From Armigeres subalbatus (taxonomy: Eukaryota > Arthropoda > Insecta > Diptera > Culicidae): DNA of 64,000 nucleotides. Shown here piece after piece: positions 23,207 to 35,014 of this stretch; the first letter of the stretch is position 1, and each line of letters starts with the position of its first letter. Location of the stretch: positions 170,822,994 to 170,886,993 of the forward strand of contig NC_085141.1 in assembly GCF_024139115.2 (NCBI RefSeq). The letters are read 5' to 3'. The notes beneath the pieces were generated by a model. That model made no database searches and had not been told where the DNA came from. It was given only the letters and a program-made list of their open reading frames with translations. The translations under genes and the position numbers were made by a program.

Positions 23207-24290
23207 GTAAGTGTTTTGATAGTTGATATTTTATTTCAAATTAGTTTATTTGAGAGGCTCAGGCGTGTATAACACTTAACGGAGCTGAAACTCTTCATGA
23301 TATTTACAAACTATATCATTATTATCAACAGTTAGTAAGGGAAAAGGGACATAGGCCAAGATACTCGTAGCGACCCAATGTTAGATTGCCTAATTTCAGG
23401 ATGGACGAGGTTGGGATTTAGGTTGGGGGTATTTCGACTGCTCATCAGCTCATCACTAAAGTTGATAATTTAATTGAAATGTAATGCAAATTGAGCCATG
23501 TGTAGTACCTGACATGTCCCGTCAGCATTCAAAAGGTTTTCTAGGATTCGTGATATGACTATTAGATGTTTAATCGAATATTTTTTGTAATTTACTTTTA
23601 AGTAATGTAATGTTTGAGGCATTTCCAACGCTATTCCTTAATGTTTTCAATACTATACTGAACGACTGCCTGTTGTTTAAGTTTTATTCATTGAACGCTT
23701 TTTGTCTTCGACTTTCGACATAAAAAACCGCTATAAGAAAGAACTTGTGGTAATCGTCATAATGTTAAGATACCATTTCTGTATTCCTATGGTATTGTAA
23801 GCCATGATGTAGCCTTCCTCATTCGCCCAAGGAAATCGATTTTTATACCGATTGGGAATCAAGAAGCTTCAGCATGGTCAACATCTTACCGCTATGTTAT
23901 GAAAAGCCGCAACAGCTGACATAAACATTGTACCAGCAATACCATTATAATTATTGAGATCTTTCTCGTATTTCGTATTCGCAACGTTATTAGTATTTTA
24001 TTGAAGTGTTGTAAATAATACTAAACTAGCCAAAACACCATTTTAGTCGATCAAAGTTAATTTCCTCACAGTATCAAACAGAGGTTATGATATTTCAAAC
24101 AATTTTTGGAACTCGGCTTACATATGCACTACTGGACTGTTAATTATAGTGGGAAAACGAACTATTTCATTACTTTCATCATATTGAGCATCATATTTTT
24201 ATTACATCTGCTAGTGGGGATCTCCTATTTTTTCGCGACGTAGTTCTTCCCATTGAAAATTCGACCTATTGATGAATATCGATTACCATT
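23207..24290. other. intronic, no gene seen
   Basis: AT-rich sequence after the HGTX donor. Nothing recognisable apart from the GTAAGT donor at 23207-23212. Confidence 0.5.
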
Positions 24291-24292
24291 TA

Positions 24293-24499
24293 AAGCCTGG
24301 CCACGTTAAATTTCGGACGATAATGTTCCATTAATTTATCGCCAATTCATCAATTTGGACGAGAGCTAAAACATGTTGAAGGCAGCACATATAGCGAAGA
24401 GATGGAGCTGTGATAGAATTGGATCGTCTCAATGGTTTTTAAAAAATTTCAAATATCGCGCTGTGAGATGGGTGTCTGAAATTTAACGTGGACAGGCTT
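24293..24499. mobile_element. 207-bp MITE with TA target duplication
   Basis: Terminal inverted repeats of 22 bp with one mismatch: left AAGCCTGGCCACGTTAAATT, right (complement) AAGCCTGTCCACGTTAAATT. TA at 24291-24292 and 24500-24501. Confidence 0.85.
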
Positions 24500-24501
24500 T
24501 A

Positions 24502-26370
24502 CATGTACTTATCGTAAATTTTCTTTTCGTGACAGTTATTAATACGCTTTCAATCAATATCCATTCCGGCAGTATACAAATGAAAATGATCTTGCAAGTG
24601 ACATGTATTAGTTACTGATAAGATGTTGTCTATGTCATTTATGCTCTGATCAGATCGAATCAATTAGCCTATTCTTGAGCCCCCAATTATCAGTGCTATT
24701 ATTATGTCGGTATCTGATTTTAAATTTCCCCCTCCCATCCCTCTTACGGCACACCGCAACTTACAACCTTAATCGGAAAAACAAGACCGAGCAGTCGTTA
24801 GTGAGCTTGGAAAATCAATAAAACAGAGATTTAACAGCTGTCTATCGGTCAATTATCTCCGTCGATAATATAGCGGAATATGCTTCACCGAGTCGTGTTT
24901 GCAGAGGCAAGAAATTATGCAAGAGGAGGAACATTTGGGGGTGACGAGCCCAGCCAACATGTTTCGAATAATTGATGATCCAGAGTGGAGAAAGAAAAAC
25001 TTGCCAAAGAGCCAAGTTGACCGGAAAGGAAGCCCCTGGCTGGGCGAGCACTTTAGCTGTCACAGCACGGCAGGCTTAAACTAATACAGTGCCCAGAGTT
25101 GGTCCGGTACAAAAGCTGCTGAACGAACCGAACATCCCGTAATTTCCACATCATTTGGAGATGCTTTGTATGCAACTCCGCTACAGCATCACTTGCACTT
25201 AATATATGAAGAGTCGAGAATAGAGGTTTGCACGACTTCGACCGGTCAGTGCACCAACGTTGCTGGAAGCTGGCCCATAGGCATCATAGATAGAATCCAG
25301 GACATTAGCAGCACTCGAATACGTTCCGGTGTGCAGTTGCAGTGCAGCAGCAGGGATCATCATTATCCATCTATTGACATGCAATGGACGACTTATAATA
25401 GAGAGACAAAAGTCTCTTAATGTGTTTAGATCTGATATGTCCAGCCCGTCTCATTCCGGCTGACTCTTTCTCGTACATCTAACAGCACCCGAACCCGACA
25501 ATGTAGCAGTGTGGCAACTGAACCGGACTAGTTTGCAACCTGGACTCTGTCCATCAATGCACAAGGATGCGTTTGGCATATGCGGCTTGGCTGAGCTGCA
25601 CAACTGTTCCTTGGCTGCTCCAATGGAATAAGCGAGCTCAGAAGAGCCGCAACCATACGGATGAGACGAAACCATTCGGTCCGGGGAGGGTTAGGTCCGC
25701 CGTTTCGGCAATTACGACGAAATTCTGATCCAAAAACTTGTTGGCACTGGCCCTCAAGGGAAAGTAGTGCTGGGTGATGTGCTAATGCGTTGTTCCAGCA
25801 CAGCTTTCTGGGGTTGGATGTGGACGACACTGACTGGTTGGGTGGTATATGACGACATCGAGCGTAACGTTTGGATTCTAAGCGCCCAGAGCACGTTCAT
25901 TTTTCGATGGGATCGGCAATTTATATACAAGCTCGATAAGTGAAACGTGGTTTCAAGTGGTGCTGTTAAATTGTGCTGGCTCTGGTGGTGGCTTAAGTTT
26001 ATCTGGTTGGGCTCTTTCACAGGATGTCGTCTCGTTGGAACATAGCCTAAATGGTGTCTATTTTTAGAATACAGGGTGGCTTGAAGGCTGCAAGATAAAA
26101 ACAGGAAATGCATACAGGGAAGTTATTGCATTTTATTGCAGATCAATCATAGATATGCAAACTTGTGTCATTCCAATATTCATTGAGTTGGACATGCCAT
26201 AATGCTTGAGCTTTCTATTTTTAGTTCTAAATTCGCCTTCATTGATGATAATTTCTCGACAATGTAGCTTATAAAAAATGAAAAGATCTCAAAATTTCGA
26301 GGACCACTGGTAGCTCTCCAACTTTCAAATTTTGGTTTCTCGAAAAAGAGAATAGATTGACTGCGCTGGA
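24502..26370. other. no gene or repeat recognised
   Basis: 25100-26100 is more GC-rich than its surroundings and has overlapping short frames on both strands (up to 119 codons), none with a recognisable domain. It could be host regulatory DNA of HGTX or old unrecognised repeat sequence. Confidence 0.4.
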
Positions 26371-26380
26371 AAATTCGCAT

Positions 26381-26406
26381 TTGTCATAAGACGCGTCTTA
26401 TGACAA
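26381..26406. repeat. perfect 26-bp palindrome
   Basis: TTGTCATAAGACG followed directly by its reverse complement. Just downstream, ACATTCCACTAAAA..GCTC resembles the tail of the long-hairpin element at 45970-46227. Confidence 0.8.
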
Positions 26407-27019
26407 GTGAAGACATTCCACTAAAAAGCTCAAAATAATTTTCGTAACAAAATTTCGCATGTTAATAATAGTAATTGGGTTTTAATCGTAGGGAATACGG
26501 AAAAGGATATTTTAAGCATTGAGGTGTTTTTAAGGCACCATCAACATTCAAGTATTTGAAAATAATTTATTCCTGAAAATATGTAGGTGCATATATGGAT
26601 TTTCTCTAAAACAATTTATTTGATAAGATTCTCGTATAATTAATTGTCTACCAATCAGATGAGCTAGAAGATTTGAGGGAAAAAGTTTTCTCAGTTCTTC
26701 GTGTGTTACGTGGTAGAGATATTGTTCTATTTGTTTATCTCACTTTGCTATCCAAGCTATCTGTCTGATTTAAACAAATATGAAACATTTTGTCGTCGGC
26801 TGTTTTTGGCAAACATGCGTGCTTACTGCTGAAACATAATCAAAAAATAACAAATAAATAAAATAACCTTCAATCTTTCTGCTTTTGATATAATGAAACT
26901 ACAATTATAATAAACTTGAGGTTTTAAGAAAAATGTTAAGATTTCGAAAAAAACATACACATCCTAAATTGTAATCCAGAGATCGGCTAAGAAATCCTGA
27001 AACTGTTCTTTCATGTCAA

Positions 27020-28060
27020 ACATTTTGTTTTGTTTTTGTTATGGCGCAATAGATTTCTCTTTTTTATACCTAATTTTAGCAAAACCCCATATTCCGTCTG
27101 TTCTGAAAATTTTAAACAAAAAAATAACAAGCAGATACTTTGCGACATTATGCGAAACCTCAAACATGCAATATTAAATGAACTTAATGCTGGAATAAAA
27201 ACAAATTTCGCCAAATTGATCAACTCTACCTCGTTAACTGCTAATCCTTCCAAGCATGTTGAAATCAATCCAAGCGTCGCCAGAAGTCGGAGCCTGTTTA
27301 GCGCGACTGACGATGATATTCCTAAACGACATCAATCGCTATTATTAGGAACCGGAAACATTTCCTCTCCATTGATCCCACCCAAGTTAAGCCAAAGTTT
27401 CTGCTATGTCTACGTCGTATTGCAAGAGATGCGGCTGCAGTGTAGGATAGCGCATTAACTATCTACCTTTACATGGCCCAACAGAGTGCTCTTCAGGCTA
27501 TCTGGCAGGTTTGGGGATCAACATCCGCTGGAGAGGTTATCGATCATATAACGACGACGTCCAAACGCATGTTTGCCAAATGCCTGAGGAAGTTTCTATC
27601 CCTCTATCCGTAGTCGAGTCTCCTCAGCCAGCGACCTGCAGCTGTCCCAGTCCTACGTGTGAGTTGGGAAATGGGATCTTCACAATTCCCGTCACGTGTA
27701 AGTTTCCTATTTTTCGAGCACTTTGTCACCTCAACAGTCGAGCCCACCCTGCCAACGACCACCAAAGTTTCATTGAATGAGAGTATTTGCCAGTCGTCTC
27801 GGTCCTGCGGTAGGATCTGATGGAAGGGTCTTCCAGCATGTATGGTCAGGCAAGTACTCATAATTCACAGCCTGGCAAGTTATCGCCTTCCAGTCTCCGT
27901 CTCTACTATCAAAATCTCCGTGGACTGGGAACAAAACTCGAATCCTTCCTCTTAGCCTTAAGTGAGTTGGATTATGAAGTCATCGTATTGACTGAAACCT
28001 GGGGTGGCATTGTGCATCTCGATTCGAACGTAATTCTATCGAGTCGAACATGTTTGGCAT
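27020..28060 (+). pseudogene. CR1-like LINE remnant: ORF1 and start of ORF2
   Basis: 27030-27458 reads NKQILCDIMRNLKHAILNE then LLLGTGNISSPLIPPK, the style of the ORF1 protein of mosquito CR1-clade elements. After a broken stretch, 27880-28020 reads SLRLYYQNLRGLGTKLESFL and LDYEVIVLTETW, the start of a CR1/Jockey-type endonuclease (YYQNVRGL...TETW). The frame then diverges. The next part of the endonuclease appears at 29765, so the copy is split. Clade assignment between CR1 and Jockey is by motif recall. Confidence 0.65.
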
Positions 28061-28915
28061 TACGGCTTTCGATTCGATCTCGAAAACGACTCATCGTTCG
28101 AGTATGCTCGAGGAGGTACAAGAATAACGAGATGTTTTGGCATTATGGAGACTCGATAGCACACTGAAAAACGACTCAAGGCGAATGAAAATCACTCGTC
28201 ACCTTTATAGTTTTCGAATGTTGTTCGAGAGTCATTTCTTGCTACACAGCAAATAATTTTGAAAATTCAACGATGTGTAAAATTGCAGCTTATCCCATCA
28301 AACGATTTAACATTCGATATTCAATTAAATTTCATTGAGTTTCACAAGCAAGCACCGTTTAAATTTATTTCGATTTAAAATAATAGTGTGATCGATTGAA
28401 TGTTACGTTTATTTGCATGCTCCAAATATGTGCATAAAAATACATTTAAAATCACAACATATTTTTATCTGTGTAGTTTTTCATTATATTTGTCATTATT
28501 GCTCTACGGGAAGAGTATAAATGTTTCATTATTGTATCTTGAAGGAAAGAATGTCATTAGTATACCTACTTTTATAGTTTCCAGACAATATGCAATCTCT
28601 AATTATCCCGAAATCCTCGTAAAAACGACTTCAACTAAAATCGTTTTTTTGCAGTTTTCACGTATTTCTTGACAATTTCGATAAACCGCGTGAAAAATCT
28701 ATGGGGAAAATCTGCGTAAAAACGTATATATTCCAAAATCTACGTAAAAATAGTTGACTTAAATTAAAAAAAAACGCACAAGAGATGACCCAAGTGCATC
28801 TAACTAAAACACATGGAAACATCAAAGTAATTTATTATCGAATCCTTTTTTAGCTTTAAATTATTTAGCTCAAAATTGGATATGTGGCATAAACTCGAAT
28901 GTATATAATAAATGC

Positions 28916-29035
28916 TAAAGCATTTGATGAATTTGATTGCTTTACGCATGCGGTCGCGTGTACTCAGACGACCACTGACAGTGGAAGACCAACACTTGAT
29001 TACAATTAGAGCAATCAAACTAAACAAATGCTTTA
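28916..29035. mobile_element. 120-bp foldback
   Basis: Arms of about 28 bp: left CTAAAGCATTTGATGAATTT, right (complement) CTAAAGCATTTGTTTAGTTT, both continuing into GATTGCT. Lies within the interval that splits the CR1 remnant. Confidence 0.6.
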
Positions 29036-29589
29036 GAAAAGCCATGCACAGCCAAGACATTTAACAAAAACAAAATGGTTTTCGTACGACCGAGTTGCTT
29101 ATAATTTATTTTAACTTATAATTTGTGGCGTAACTATATCTCAATTTATAAAACATATCGTATCGGCATAATGTTTTAATCGGTTTCAACTTGATTGCTT
29201 TTATAGTCATTGAGCACGATTTGCTTGTTTATAAATTAACTGCCAATTCATGCCATGAAGGATGCCTTTCCAACAGGCAACATGCTACACGCAGATGAAA
29301 TTACTCTTATTCTCTTTCTGAAGGTTGTCTCTCCAGCGGGCGGCATGATAAACACGGAGACAGCTTGAGCTATCTCTTATTCTCTCTATTTACATTTCGT
29401 TTGACAGAACATACTCGATTGAGCTAGTACAGCACAATTCGAAATCTTGTACTGCGACTGAATGAAGTCGAACGAAATACATAATGCCGCATTTTTTCGA
29501 AACGAATGCAAAACGTACGAATCGAGTGATTCGATTCGAGATGCGCAATGTCACCCTGGTTGGACGATTCGTATCATCTCTTCATAAAT

Positions 29590-29718
29590 ATTTCTTCTTA
29601 TTCTTCAATGGCTCTTGGCCTGCTTTGCAACTTAGTATTCTATTAGCATCGAGAATCGAACTCGCCATCTCCGGATTGGCAATCCTATACCTTTGCTCGC
29701 AAGGATACTGGAGATCCC
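29590..29718 (-). mobile_element. tRNA-SINE family B, internally deleted
   Basis: On the minus strand: CTCCAGTATCCTTGCGAGCA, B box GAGTTCGATTCTCG, then directly ATGCTAATAGAATAC and GAGCCATTGAAG. The middle of the element is missing. Confidence 0.75.
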
Positions 29719-29764
29719 ATACATATTTGGAAGTCACTTTTCTGTATTCAGGATAGAACATAAT

Positions 29765-30130
29765 GAAGTGAACAGCACCAAGTCAGTGGCGGTGGGGTGT
29801 TGATAGTAATTCTCAACTGCTCTGAAGATCATGCCACTTGTATTCAACGTGTTCATAGGCCTTATCTACTTGCCGCCTGATAGAAAAAATATATATTTGA
29901 CGATGCCGTTAAATTTTTCTCCAATTCTGTGCTCCAGGCAGTTGCCAGACATGCAAACCTCCATGGTCCAATAATCTGCGCGCTTATTGAAATCGTCAAC
30001 GTCAACGTCAAACGTTAACGCTCTGCTTCAATTTCCTTGTACTGTAATGTAGTTAGTTGGAATGCGCAATCGTCCAAACAATTTACAGTTCTTCAATCTG
30101 ATTAAAAAGTGTCCTGCCCATAGAAGTTTG
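29765..30130 (+). pseudogene. CR1-like LINE remnant: endonuclease continuation
   Basis: Shifting frames read SGGGVLIVILNCSEDHATC, a decayed version of the ..YLPPDR.. motif (YLPPDRKN), then DDAVKFFSNSVLQ. This is the segment that should follow TETW in the fragment ending at 28060. Confidence 0.5.
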
Positions 30131-30568
30131 CCACAATTGTATTCACAATCAAAACATTCCAGGTAATATTTAATGTTTTTTTCTTGCTTTTTGATGGAAA
30201 AACTATTGTGTACTAAACTATGGTAGATTTAAAATATTACATGGATATGTATAATAAGAATGTATTGTTAAAGTGTTCAGTTTAACAATAATAGCATTAA
30301 AATGATCTATGTCGAGATCCGATTAGTTTAAAGTAGTCAATCTGCATACGTGATCCATTTATCCTACATCATCTATCATTCAGTTGATTCAGAATCAAAT
30401 TTGGGGGTTTGTTGGGCTCAGTTAGGGATTTCTGAACAGTTTTAATTTAAGATGATTCGAAAAAAAATCTTCTTAACTTTTTGTCTGTGGGATGGGGGTG
30501 GGGGGGTATGTCCATATACAAATATTCTCATTTTTTTTACATACCTAAAACCTCATAAGCATATGCGG

Positions 30569-30755
30569 TATTTCGAAAAATTTCGTTTCAGGTGGTTCGA
30601 AACGAAATTCCGCGGAATTTCGCGGAATTTAAGCATGGCGAAATCTGTTTTCTCGATTTCGTTTCGTTTCGTAAAATTACAAAAATTTCGCTAGAAAAAA
30701 CTAGCTTCTAACGAAATTTAACGGAATTCCGCGAAATTTCGAAACAAATTTAAAC
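30569..30755. repeat. TTTCG-rich tract 1
   Basis: Dense run of TTTCG/CGAAA and CCGCGGAATTTCG words on both strands. A second tract with the same words is at 34167-34345. Confidence 0.7.
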
Positions 30756-30850
30756 TAATCCATACTTTACATTATTAAAATTTTTGGCTGCGCCGCTGAA
30801 GAAAACCATTAAGTTGTTATCAAAATTTAGGTTATACATTTTTTTCTATT

Positions 30851-30906
30851 GCTCGGAGACGAGCCAGCCTCGGGCTGCAAGTCTCTCAAATAAAGACAAA
30901 AAAAAA
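30851..30906 (+). mobile_element. 56-bp retroposed LINE tail
   Basis: GCTCGGAGACGAGCCAGCCT... to CAAATAAAGAC plus an A run. It is flanked by TTTTTTTCTATT on both sides (12-bp target duplication). It is an extremely 5'-truncated insertion; source family not assigned. Confidence 0.65.
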
Positions 30907-31047
30907 TTTTTTTTTCTATTAACGCTTACTACATAACCCCATTCTTAGTCGACAAATACGTAAGTAGTTTTCTTCTATAAAACGTCATCAGTGTTTCCAT
31001 GATTAAAATTTTGTGATATTTTTTTTTACTATTTGCACAATATGAAT

Positions 31048-31290
31048 GCGGAATCGATCGTGTTGCTGCTTGTCATAGGACGGCAGCTAGTCCGGGAGAA
31101 CGCGAAGTGAAAAAAATCAACCTCGCGTAGCAGAAAATTGTTTAACCAGTGTGCAATTGATCGTGTTGATGCTGATCACGCCAGCTAGTGTGGGAGAACG
31201 CGAAGTGATAAAACTAATGTTTGCATCGAAGAGCACAAAATTATTTAGTGCGGAATCGATCGTGTTGTAGAAGATTATTAAACGAAGCAC
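31048..31290. repeat. imperfect ~100-bp tandem repeat, about 2.4 units
   Basis: GATCGTGTTG recurs near 31056, 31158 and 31257, and GGGAGAACGCGAAGTGA recurs near 31094 and 31193. Confidence 0.7.
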
Positions 31291-31929
31291 ATTGATCTTA
31301 CGTTGGATTGATTTGAAACACAGTTTTCATCTTCTTGCTTTCAAAATAACTTCGTTTACAATAAATGTTTTGTCGCTCAACAAGGGGTTTCACATGAATT
31401 ACCTTCTCAACCAACGATTCCTTTTCCGTAGCGGTCACGGAGATGCAAAGCATTCCTCGGTCTCTTAAAACAATGAGTGTTAAACTAATTTTCCTCTCCT
31501 AATCCTAATTTGACTATAAGCACGTGACCAGCATCGTTATTGGTCATGAATTAGAAACTCCGAAGCAAGTATACAATAAGAATAACTTTTTTGTATCCCA
31601 AGAATATTATTTAATTGGTGAGCTGGGCATATTTGCTGTTTCTCGATCAATCATGATTAGCAACTATGATGTGTATAGTTAATTAAGCTAATAAGCTCTT
31701 TTTTGACTATTTGCACAATATGTGAGTAACATTGCAGATTTGTGGGCATTTCTAGATCTTCGCACGGAACTTGCAAAAAAAAAATCAGAGCGGGTTGAAA
31801 GATCACTAAAATTGCTGAGAATTCTTTACTTATGATTGCTTTCAGCACATACTGACCATAACAGCTGTTCACATATTCCAAGGACACACAATAGCTCAGT
31901 TTGTCGAGCTGATTGTATATAAGACTATG

Positions 31930-31988
31930 CTGCCACTAACCGCAAGTCGAGCACATCTGTATATGGATGCCCATGCGGTTAGCGGCAG
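31930..31988. mobile_element. palindromic MITE with 4-bp target duplication, copy 1
   Basis: 59 bp, ends CTGCCACTAACCGCA and TGCGGTTAGCGGCAG, flanked by TATG at 31926-31929 and 31989-31992. A shorter, degenerate copy of the perfect hairpin at 41707-41783. Confidence 0.8.
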
Positions 31989-32034
31989 TATGGGTCTGTG
32001 AAATTCAATCTGAAATACATATCTCTATGCATTA

Positions 32035-32702
32035 GGGTGGCTCAAAAACACTTTTTCATTTTTTTTTGACGGGCCGCTCTCTTGTTCGGTTCTATTTGAT
32101 GCCCTGATGCTCTGGACAAAATTTCAGCCAAATCGGTCAACGTTTGGACTGTGCTAAACTCGTTGGAAGTTTATATGGAACAATGTATGCAGAAACATCC
32201 AAAAACAGTGATTTGCAGTTAAACGGCACAATTTACGATGAAGAGCTATGCTACTCATTCAGTTTTTAGAGAATTGAATACAGAATGTGCTGAAAACCGC
32301 GAGAAGATTAGAGTTTCTTAGGCAAAGATATTAGCATTTTACTGGAGTGTTGTAGGAGTGAATTTATTTCTTTTCAAAGGTAAAAGAAACGAAATTTGCC
32401 CAAACCCCACGTCAGAGAAATGGTAATAACTTCGCCGGACAAACTCTAATCTTTTTGCGGTTTTCAGCATAACATTATAATTCTTCATCGTAAATTGTGC
32501 CGTCTAACTGCAAATCACTAGTTATGGATCTTTCTGGATACATTTTTCCATATAAACTTCCAACGAGTTTAGCACCGCCCAAACTTTGACCGATTTGGCA
32601 GAAATTTTGTCCAGAGCATCAGGGCATCACATAGAACCGAATAAGAGGGCGGCCCACCAAAAAAATTTAAAAAAGGTTTTCCCATACTAATTTGAGCCAC
32701 GC
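32035..32702. mobile_element. 668-bp foldback with TA target
   Basis: Ends GGGTGGCTCAAA and, in complement, GCGTGGCTCAAA, with TA at 32033-32034 and 32703-32704. The arms pair over roughly 300 bp (GCTCTGGACAAAATTTC against GAAATTTTGTCCAGAGC). No coding frame. A decayed relative of one arm is at about 35015-35290. Confidence 0.8.
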
Positions 32703-33065
32703 TACTATGCATTTTAGAAAGTTGCACAGGATTCTTCTAGTGAGCAAATGTATGCTATATATGTAGACGAAGAATAAGAAGAAATAAATTTTGGCAGATA
32801 CGTTCTTTTCAAATGTTGATTTAGTAATATCAATTCTATACCTGCGTATACGCCTGGCAGATGTGGATACATAATTAAGTATCCCACTAAATAAAAAATA
32901 AATCTAAGCATTCTTTTTCAAATTTTGACTAAGTCAATACTGTAAAACCACGCTGACAAGACAATATGAATTAAGCTTCAGCATAATTACATAAGGTGAA
33001 CTAAGGTTTTAAACGAGATTTGAATCCGTATATGAAAAATCCCACAATTTCTTTATTTTTATATA

Positions 33066-33934
33066 GGGGGAGATCCCCCAGTGCCGGACACATAAGCCAT
33101 TTATCAAAAAACTTTCTAATTATCCGGATTATGTTTACTTGTATACCATATACACAAAATATGATCATTGATGATTCATACAAACTATAATTGATCATTT
33201 AAACACGTTTTTGCACGATCACGATGTATTTTGATGTTGAATTTTGGTGCAAATTGTCACGGTTCCGAAAAGTGTCCCCGAGTACCGGACACTATTGCAT
33301 CATGTTCAAATATGACCAAGTTCCTATTACATGAGTAAAGACATCATTTAGAATAGTAATATTTTTACTTGCTCCACGTTGTAGATATTAACACGTGTTA
33401 GTAGAGCTTATTTGTTACATTTTTTGTTGCAATTTCTTACATCCTACTCAAAATCCTTTCCATTTTCAATGACATTTTCAATTTTTTGCTTTTTTCTGTG
33501 GCTTTCTGATACATCAGTAAGAAAAAACAATTGAATTGACGTAAGTTTAACAAAAAAATGTGCAGAGAATGGCTATTTGATCACATGAAAAAAACTCACT
33601 GTCCGGACCCGGGGGACAGCTACCGAATAAGGAAATTGATTTTTTTTTTAAATTGATTGACCATAAATACATTGTATATCTAACAAATCATGATCGCTAT
33701 TTGAAATATGACTAATATTGATCATCTCGTCATAATCAGAATACATTCGATTGATTTTAATATTGTTGATTCAAACCTTCTAAAATAAGACGAAACATGA
33801 ATGGGGATCTGATATCCCATACAGGTGAAGGACTTTTCAATAGCTTTCTTTTGTACTATATAAGATGATGCAGGGATCTCTGATTTTAGAAGTGTCCGGT
33901 ATTGGGAGGTGTCCGGCGCTGGCGGATCTCCCCC
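33066..33934. mobile_element. 869-bp non-autonomous TA-flanked element
   Basis: Terminal inverted repeats GGGGGAGATCCCCCAGTGCC and, in complement, GGGGGAGATCCGCCAGCGCC, extending to CGGACAC. TA at 33064-33065 and 33935-33936. The interior is AT-rich without a transposase frame. A truncated copy is at 10434. Confidence 0.82.
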
Positions 33935-34166
33935 TACTTACTGATATAAAATTGATCAGATTCGGGAGCACACGCTCCACGATGAATTCCTTTGAAAGCG
34001 GCACAAATGCTGGGGTATTGCCTTATCACCAATGGTATATGCGGCGAGAATGTGACGATTTATCAGAGATTGCCTCTTCAGTTATTATAACTCTTCTGGC
34101 CCCAAAACAGTTATTCGACTTCGAAAAAGTGGAATCAGAATTGCGTACATAATGTAAAACCAATTC

Positions 34167-34345
34167 AATAAAAATTCCGCGGAAAAAAAACCAAAATTTC
34201 GTTTCGTTTCGAAAAATTTCGAATTAAATGAACCTTGATTTCGTATCGTTTCGAAGTCTCGAAAGAAATCTATATTTCGTTTCGTTTCGATCCGAATCAA
34301 CATAGACATTTTAAATTTCGTTTCGTTTCGTTTCGTTAGAAAAAA
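34167..34345. repeat. TTTCG-rich tract 2
   Basis: TTTCGTTTCGTTTCG runs and CCGCGGAA words, as in the tract at 30569-30755. Confidence 0.7.
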
Positions 34346-34488
34346 GTGTGTTATCGCATACCCTACCTCAAGGATGAATGGAATAATCCATTTGAATCAT
34401 TGTATGTTTTCTTTTGTTCTTTTTCATTAAAAACAGTGAAATGATGTTCGTCGCATAAAACATTGTATACTCTTGCATGTGCTGCTGC

Positions 34489-34687
34489 TTATTGGCATTA
34501 CATCCCCCACTGGGACATTGCCACCTTGTATATTATGAGGCTAACACGATGATACTTTTCATGCCCAGGGAAGTCGATACAATTTCCAACCCGTAAATTG
34601 CCTAGACCGGCACTGGGAATCGAACCCAGCCAACCTCGGCATGGTGTCGCTTTATTGCCGCGCATTTTACCGCTAGGCTAAGGAGGG
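34489..34687 (-). mobile_element. Feilai-like SINE, internally deleted
   Basis: On the minus strand: CCTCCTTAGCCTAGCGGTAA, B box TGGGTTCGATTCCC, then the body up to CATCGTGTTAGCCTCATAAT. A deletion follows, and the copy ends in CAATGTCCCAGTGGGGGATG. Confidence 0.8.
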
Positions 34688-35014
34688 CCCCTACTATTGC
34701 ACGTGTAAACAAAAAATTGCCCTCAAATTGGTTTTAAACAAATTTTGGAGCAAAAAGATTTTTTGAAAAATTGGTGAAATGATGCGATTTGACATGAAAA
34801 ATTCATCCGTGATGCATTCCTTTTAATTAGCAAACGAGTTTGCTCCCACGGGAGGGATCGATGATTGGTTCTCTCACTCTGTATAATTACAACTGGCCTT
34901 GCAATAACGAAGTTGCAACCTTGGACGGTCAATCATGCTCATGCTCAATTAATTTGTGGCGAGATGAATTTTGACGAGTCAGCTAGCATAAAAATAAAAT
35001 AAAATGTAGAAAAT

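Noticed and set aside
25528..26113. Two overlapping minus-strand frames of 100 and 119 codons
   Set aside because: No recognised protein family and no supporting splice signals.
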